Of a stretch of 9,640 nt of DNA, positions 5,958-9,640 are shown piece after piece (within the stretch, counting starts at the first letter, position 1; each line of letters opens with the position of its first letter). Source of the stretch: an uncultured Oscillospiraceae bacterium (lineage in GTDB: Bacteria > Bacillota > Clostridia > Oscillospirales > Oscillospiraceae); NCBI GenBank assembly GCA_934659415.1, contig CAKUHW010000025.1:1-9640 (forward strand), written 5' to 3'. The position numbers were made by a program, and so were the translations under genes. Below the pieces are notes generated by a model that made no database searches, was not told where the DNA came from, and worked only from the letters and a program-made list of their open reading frames with translations.

Positions 5958-8462
5958 ATGAAACAAACGACCAAGGCACTCTGGAGCCGCTGCGCCGCGC
6001 TCCTGCTCTGCCTGTGCATGGTTTTCGCCATGGCTCCCGGCGCCTTTGCCGCGGACGATGACGACGATCTTGTGGGCGCCAACATTCAGGACGGCGTCCT
6101 CATCGGCTACTACGGTCCCGGCGGCGATATTATCATTCCCAACACCGTCACCGCCATTGGTCCCGAGGCCTTCAAGAGCAATAAGAAGATCACCTCTGTC
6201 ACCATCCCCGGCAGCGTCCAGGAAATCGGCTACAGCGCCTTTGAGGGCTGCCTCAATCTGGAAAAAATCTTCTTCTCCGACCCCAAGGACGGCGCACAGC
6301 TGACCATCCGCGTCTCCGCATTCATCGACTGCCCCAAGCTGACGGAGTGCACCATCCCCGCGGTGGCCAAGTATGTCACCGCCAATGTGTTCAAGGGCTG
6401 CACCAGTCTGACCGAGATCAAGGTGGACCCGGACAACCCCTATTACTTCACCCAGGACGGCGTTCTGTTCGGGCCCTGGGTGCAGGATGGTGTACCGCAG
6501 TATGAGGACGAGAACCTGGCGCTCACCGCCTACCCCTGCGGCAGCCCCGCCACGTCCTATACCATTCCCGAAACGGTCAACGGCCGGACGGTGAACCAGG
6601 TGTGGGCCAGCGGCTTCCGCAAGGCCGCTAATCTGACCCACATTGAGATCCCCGCCACCTGCGTCAAGATCGGCGGCAATGCCTTTGAGGGGACGGGCCT
6701 CACCGATATCACCATTCCCGCCACCGTCATCTCCATGGGCTCCGGCCTTTTTGAGGCCTGCGTCAACCTCACGGACGTGACCTTCCTCAACCATGTGGAC
6801 ACCCTGGGCTACGGCTTTTTCCTGGACTGCACCAGCCTGCAGCGGGTGAATTTTGTCGGCGGCGGCCCCGCCACGGTGGACACCTATGCGTTCCAGAACT
6901 GCACCAGCCTGTCCAACCTGATCCTGCCCGAGGGGGTAAGCCGCATCACTCTGGGCGCCTTTGAGGGCTGCACCAACCTGCAGCGGGTCTTTATCCCCAG
7001 CAGCGTCATCAGCTTCCCCAGCTATGAAAATGAGTTCTTCAACCCCTTCCCCGATGCTCCCGGCAACCTGATCGTCTATGTGGTCAAGGGCTCCAACGGT
7101 GAGAAGTGGGCCGTGAACCACTCGGAGGAGTTCGGCTGGCCCTACCAGGTGGTATCCGGCGCGGACGCGCTGGCCACCCTGGACGCCGGGACCTTCTCCC
7201 TGGTAGACATGGGCAACAAGGTCAAGCTGGAGGGCGACTTCCGGATGGGCACCACCCTGCGGGTGACCCCTGTATACTCCGGCACTGAGTACGACGCCTT
7301 CCACGCCCAGGCCGGAGACAGCGCCTTTGCCGTCTATCAGATCAGCCTGGAGCCCTCCGGCGCCCTTCTGCCGGACAGCATGGACCTGCAGATGGGCGTT
7401 CCCACAGGGCTGACCAAGAACAGCAAGCTTTACGCCTATGGCGGCAGCGGCGTGGAGGCCCTCACCTCCGCCTACATCAGCGGCAGCGTGACTGCCACTG
7501 TGGAGGAACTGGGTTACTTCGCCCTGATCGACAGCACCTCCACCCCCGTGGAAAACCCCGATGTACCCACCGGCATCCAGCTCAACACCACCTCCGCCTC
7601 GCTGGAGGTCAATAAGCGTCTGCAGCTGACCGCCACCGTGACCCCCGCCTCCGCGCTGGACAAGAGCGTCACCTGGACCTCCAGCGCCCCCGCCGTGGCC
7701 ACGGTCTCCAACAAGGGCGTCGTCACCGGTGTGAGCGCCGGCACTGCCACGATCACCGCCGCCACGGCCAACGGGCTGACGGCCACCTGCCTTGTCACTG
7801 TCACCGGCGGCAGCACCCCTGACCCCGACCCCGAGCCCAGCGCGAGCATCACTGCGCAGAGCGCCGGTATCCGCGTAAACGGCAAGACGGCCGACGACAA
7901 GGCTGCCTTCCTGCTGAGTCTCACAGCTCCCTCCCGCGTTGCCACCGTCCAGGTCTGGTTTGAAACCGACGGCAGTGATGTGACCGTCACCGGTCAGAAC
8001 GGCTTTGTCCCTGTGGGAGAGGTCAGCTCCGCCGCTGTCGGCGGCAAAGTGGTCTACACCGCAGTGCTCAGCTACCTGAACGGCAGCCAGGGGACCCTGA
8101 GCGCCGACGGCGTTCAGGATGTGGCGCAGATCGCTGTCAGCGGCGAGACGCCCACCGTCACCGTGACGGATCTGAAGATCGCCGGCTGGACCACCGACAA
8201 TGATCCCGGCACCGTGGCCTACGGCACCATCGTCAACGGGATCGATCCCAGCGAAGCCACCTATACCGGCGAGAAGAACTACGATGTCAACGGCGACGGC
8301 AAGGTGGATCTGCTGGACATCACCACCGCTCAGCTCTATTACCGTGCTGCCGAGGGCGACAGCGTCTGGAGCGCCGCGAGCCGCTGCGACCTCAATGACG
8401 ACGGCGTCATCGACGTGGCGGACTTTGTGGAGATCTGGCTGCACTTCACGGTCAGACCCTGA
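5958..8462 (+). CDS. Secreted BspA-type LRR protein with Big_2, cohesin-like and dockerin modules
   Basis: 834 residues. The signal peptide is about 1-31 (AFA|A), followed at once by a run of five Asp (33-37). LRR_5 repeats occupy about 58-355 (many AFxGCTxL and VTIPxSV units). A beta-rich segment at about 400-527 ends in ELGYFALID, resembling ZU5-like or Ig-like tail modules of Clostridia surface proteins, but I cannot name it firmly. A Big_2 domain lies at 538-616 (SVTWTSSAPAVATVSNKGVV core). A Pro/Asp linker (617-627) leads to a cohesin-like module at about 629-763. The dockerin (775-834) has calcium loops at Asp776 and Asp811, and the second reads D-L-N-D-D-G. It is longer than its upstream neighbour but shares the LRR-cohesin-dockerin order, so the two are paralogues in layout. 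It is probably a surface binding subunit with unknown ligand. Confidence 0.95.
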   Translation: MKQTTKALWSRCAALLLCLCMVFAMAPGAFAADDDDDLVGANIQDGVLIGYYGPGGDIIIPNTVTAIGPEAFKSNKKITSVTIPGSVQEIGYSAFEGCLNLEKIFFSDPKDGAQLTIRVSAFIDCPKLTECTIPAVAKYVTANVFKGCTSLTEIKVDPDNPYYFTQDGVLFGPWVQDGVPQYEDENLALTAYPCGSPATSYTIPETVNGRTVNQVWASGFRKAANLTHIEIPATCVKIGGNAFEGTGLTDITIPATVISMGSGLFEACVNLTDVTFLNHVDTLGYGFFLDCTSLQRVNFVGGGPATVDTYAFQNCTSLSNLILPEGVSRITLGAFEGCTNLQRVFIPSSVISFPSYENEFFNPFPDAPGNLIVYVVKGSNGEKWAVNHSEEFGWPYQVVSGADALATLDAGTFSLVDMGNKVKLEGDFRMGTTLRVTPVYSGTEYDAFHAQAGDSAFAVYQISLEPSGALLPDSMDLQMGVPTGLTKNSKLYAYGGSGVEALTSAYISGSVTATVEELGYFALIDSTSTPVENPDVPTGIQLNTTSASLEVNKRLQLTATVTPASALDKSVTWTSSAPAVATVSNKGVVTGVSAGTATITAATANGLTATCLVTVTGGSTPDPDPEPSASITAQSAGIRVNGKTADDKAAFLLSLTAPSRVATVQVWFETDGSDVTVTGQNGFVPVGEVSSAAVGGKVVYTAVLSYLNGSQGTLSADGVQDVAQIAVSGETPTVTVTDLKIAGWTTDNDPGTVAYGTIVNGIDPSEATYTGEKNYDVNGDGKVDLLDITTAQLYYRAAEGDSVWSAASRCDLNDDGVIDVADFVEIWLHFTVRP

Positions 8463-8484
8463 GCTAACACTACTAACGGAAAGC

Positions 8485-8517
8485 GCGGAGCATACCGGGT
8501 ATTCCGGTATGCTCCGC
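8485..8517 (+). promoter_or_regulatory. Perfect 14-bp stem hairpin between the second LRR gene and the SLH gene
   Basis: GCGGAGCATACCGG (8485-8498) and its exact reverse complement (8504-8517) flank the 5-nt loop GTATT. The hairpin fills half of the 68-bp gap and ends 3 nt before the Shine-Dalgarno site of the next gene. The downstream side lacks a T-tract (CCTGGAGGTTCTT follows), so plus-strand termination would be weak at best. A role as an intercistronic stability, attenuation or processing element is inference. Confidence 0.75.
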
Positions 8518-8520
8518 CCT

Positions 8521-8525
8521 GGAGG
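8521..8525 (+). promoter_or_regulatory. Ribosome binding site of the SLH gene
   Basis: GGAGG lies 5 nt before the ATG at 8531. It begins 3 nt after the end of the strong hairpin, so folding of that hairpin could affect ribosome access. Confidence 0.85.
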
Positions 8526-8530
8526 TTCTT

Positions 8531-9625
8531 ATGAAAAGACATCTGGCAAAACTGCTGAGCGGCATTCTGGCCGCCTGCCTGCTGGCGGGCACCGTATTCG
8601 CCGCTGAGATCGAGCCTTCGGTCTCCTCTATCCAGCTGGAGCAGGAGCAGAGCACGTTCTCCTTTGAGATCAAGCTCCATGCGGACGAGGCCTTTGCCGG
8701 CGCGGAGTTTGGTCTGAAGCCCTCTGACTCAGATGTGTCGCTCCAGTCTCTTGAGATGCTGGGCGACCTGGAGGAGGAGCCGCAGACCAAGACCGTGAAA
8801 AACGGCGTGCTGTACTTCTGCTTTTTCAGCAGCAGCAACAAATACCAGCCCGGCGACTATACCGTCGCCCGGGTGACCTATGCCTACACCGGCAGCGCTG
8901 AGCGCACCGTGCAGCTGGTCTCCTCCAAGATCGTCACTGTGGACGCCAACGGCAAGACCGTCGGCGACACCTCCACGCCTGCATTCACCGTCACAATCAG
9001 CCGCGCCGGAGGCGGAGAAAGCGGAGGCGGGACCGGAGACGGAGGCACTGGCGGCGGCAGCACCGGCGGCGGAACGACTCCCACACAGCCCGGCTCCGGC
9101 GGCTTCCTGGATGTGCCGGAGGGCGCGTTTTACTATGACGCCGTAAACTGGGCCGTGGAGCACGGCATTACCAACGGCGTGACCAGCGAATATTTTGACC
9201 CCAACGGCACCTGCACCCGCGGCCAGGCCGTGACCTTCCTCTGGCGGGCTGCCGGCAAGCCGAAGGCCGCCAGCACCGAGATGCCCTTCACCGATGTACC
9301 GGAGAACGCCTTCTACTATGACGCTGTACTCTGGGCGGTGGAGCAGGGAATCACCCGCGGCACCTCGATGACCACCTTCTCCCCCAACGCCCAGTGCAGC
9401 CGGGGGCAGATCGTGACCTTCCTGTACCGGGCACAGAAGTCTCCGCCCGCCCTTGGGGATATTCCCTTTACAGACGTGGCCTTCGGAAGCTTCTGCTATC
9501 ACGCAGTGCTGTGGTCGGTCAACCATGGCATTACCAAGGGGACCAGTTCCACCACCTTCAGTCCCGACGCTCTCTGTACCCGCGGACAGGTCGTGACCTT
9601 CCTCTACCGCTGCCTGGCGGAATGA
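8531..9625 (+). CDS. Cell-wall anchored protein: signal peptide, one cohesin-like module, Gly-rich linker, three SLH domains
   Basis: 364 residues. The signal peptide is 1-24 (VFA|A). A single beta-rich module at about 28-157 has a cohesin-like strand pattern (FSFEIKLHA, GAEFGLKPSDSDV, LYFCFF, YTVARVTYAY). A Gly/Ser/Thr linker (160-190) leads to SLH domains at about 191-243, 251-303 and 311-364. SLH triplets bind secondary cell-wall polymers, so the protein should sit in the wall and display the N-terminal module. The usual TRAE-type signature is TRGQ (229-232), SRGQ (290-293) and TRGQ (350-353), each with a Cys directly before it (228, 289, 349). It is the last of the three plus-strand genes seen, 68 bp after the second LRR gene. 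By analogy with SLH-cohesin anchoring scaffoldins, I infer it is the wall receptor for the dockerins encoded upstream. The SLH call is firm. The cohesin call is moderate; a generic Ig-like module is the alternative. Confidence 0.95.
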   Translation: MKRHLAKLLSGILAACLLAGTVFAAEIEPSVSSIQLEQEQSTFSFEIKLHADEAFAGAEFGLKPSDSDVSLQSLEMLGDLEEEPQTKTVKNGVLYFCFFSSSNKYQPGDYTVARVTYAYTGSAERTVQLVSSKIVTVDANGKTVGDTSTPAFTVTISRAGGGESGGGTGDGGTGGGSTGGGTTPTQPGSGGFLDVPEGAFYYDAVNWAVEHGITNGVTSEYFDPNGTCTRGQAVTFLWRAAGKPKAASTEMPFTDVPENAFYYDAVLWAVEQGITRGTSMTTFSPNAQCSRGQIVTFLYRAQKSPPALGDIPFTDVAFGSFCYHAVLWSVNHGITKGTSSTTFSPDALCTRGQVVTFLYRCLAE

Positions 9626-9640
9626 GCGCAGTACCCCCAC

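Noticed and set aside
6054..6068. Asp run after the signal peptide of the second LRR protein as a specific protease processing site
   Set aside because: Five Asp residues are followed by Leu, not Lys, so it does not match an enterokinase-type site. It is probably just an acidic mature N-terminus.
5940..8444. 834-codon minus-strand open frame
   Set aside because: It is an antisense shadow of the second LRR gene, with no domain, signal peptide or credible ribosome binding site. Its equal length to the real protein is coincidental.
8485..8517. Rho-independent terminator between the second LRR gene and the SLH gene
   Set aside because: The stem is strong, but no T-tract follows on the plus strand and the next gene's ribosome binding site begins 3 nt later. 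It is kept as a hairpin of unknown role.
8729..9640. 303-codon minus-strand open frame reaching the window edge
   Set aside because: It is an antisense shadow of the SLH gene. The plus strand encodes clear SLH repeats across the same bases.

Overview
The window looks like a chromosomal surface-protein locus from a high-G+C member of the Clostridia. A gut Oscillospiraceae-type organism (Flavonifractor/Oscillibacter-like) is my inference. It rests on strong AGGAGG-type Shine-Dalgarno sites, Gram-positive signal peptides, S-layer homology (SLH) anchoring, BspA-type leucine-rich repeats and dockerin/cohesin-like modules. The genus cannot be fixed from sequence reading alone. No RNA gene, CRISPR array, insertion sequence or phage gene was seen.

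Layout: (1) Positions 1-3545, minus strand, hold a very large secreted subtilisin-family (S8, C5a peptidase/lactocepin-like) protease. It has a full catalytic set, a PA insert, Fn3-like modules, a Big_2 Ig-like domain and the start of a cohesin-like module, and its 3' end is cut by the window edge. (2) Positions 3546-4259 are a 714-bp divergent intergenic region, more AT-rich than the genes. It has promoter candidates on both strands, repeated TTTTCGG boxes and a GC-rich, hairpin-forming leader before the next gene. (3) Positions 4260-5924, 5958-8462 and 8531-9625, plus strand, are three closely spaced genes that probably form one operon. The first two encode secreted BspA-like LRR proteins, each with a cohesin-like module followed by a C-terminal type I-like dockerin. 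The third encodes a small protein with a signal peptide, one cohesin-like module, a Gly-rich linker and three SLH domains.

How the genes may work together: every protein has an export signal and every one carries a cohesin-like module. Two carry dockerins, and the last has the cell-wall anchor. The simplest reading is a non-catalytic, cellulosome-like surface assembly. The SLH protein would be the wall receptor, the LRR proteins would be dockerin-borne and possibly chain-forming binding subunits, and the divergent protease would be an associated or processing enzyme. No glycoside hydrolase is visible in the window, so the cargo looks like adhesion and proteolysis rather than polysaccharide degradation. 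The cohesin assignments come from fold-pattern reading and are the least certain part.

The long antisense open frames over these genes are shadows. They stay open because the real genes almost never use the codons TTA, CTA and TCA.
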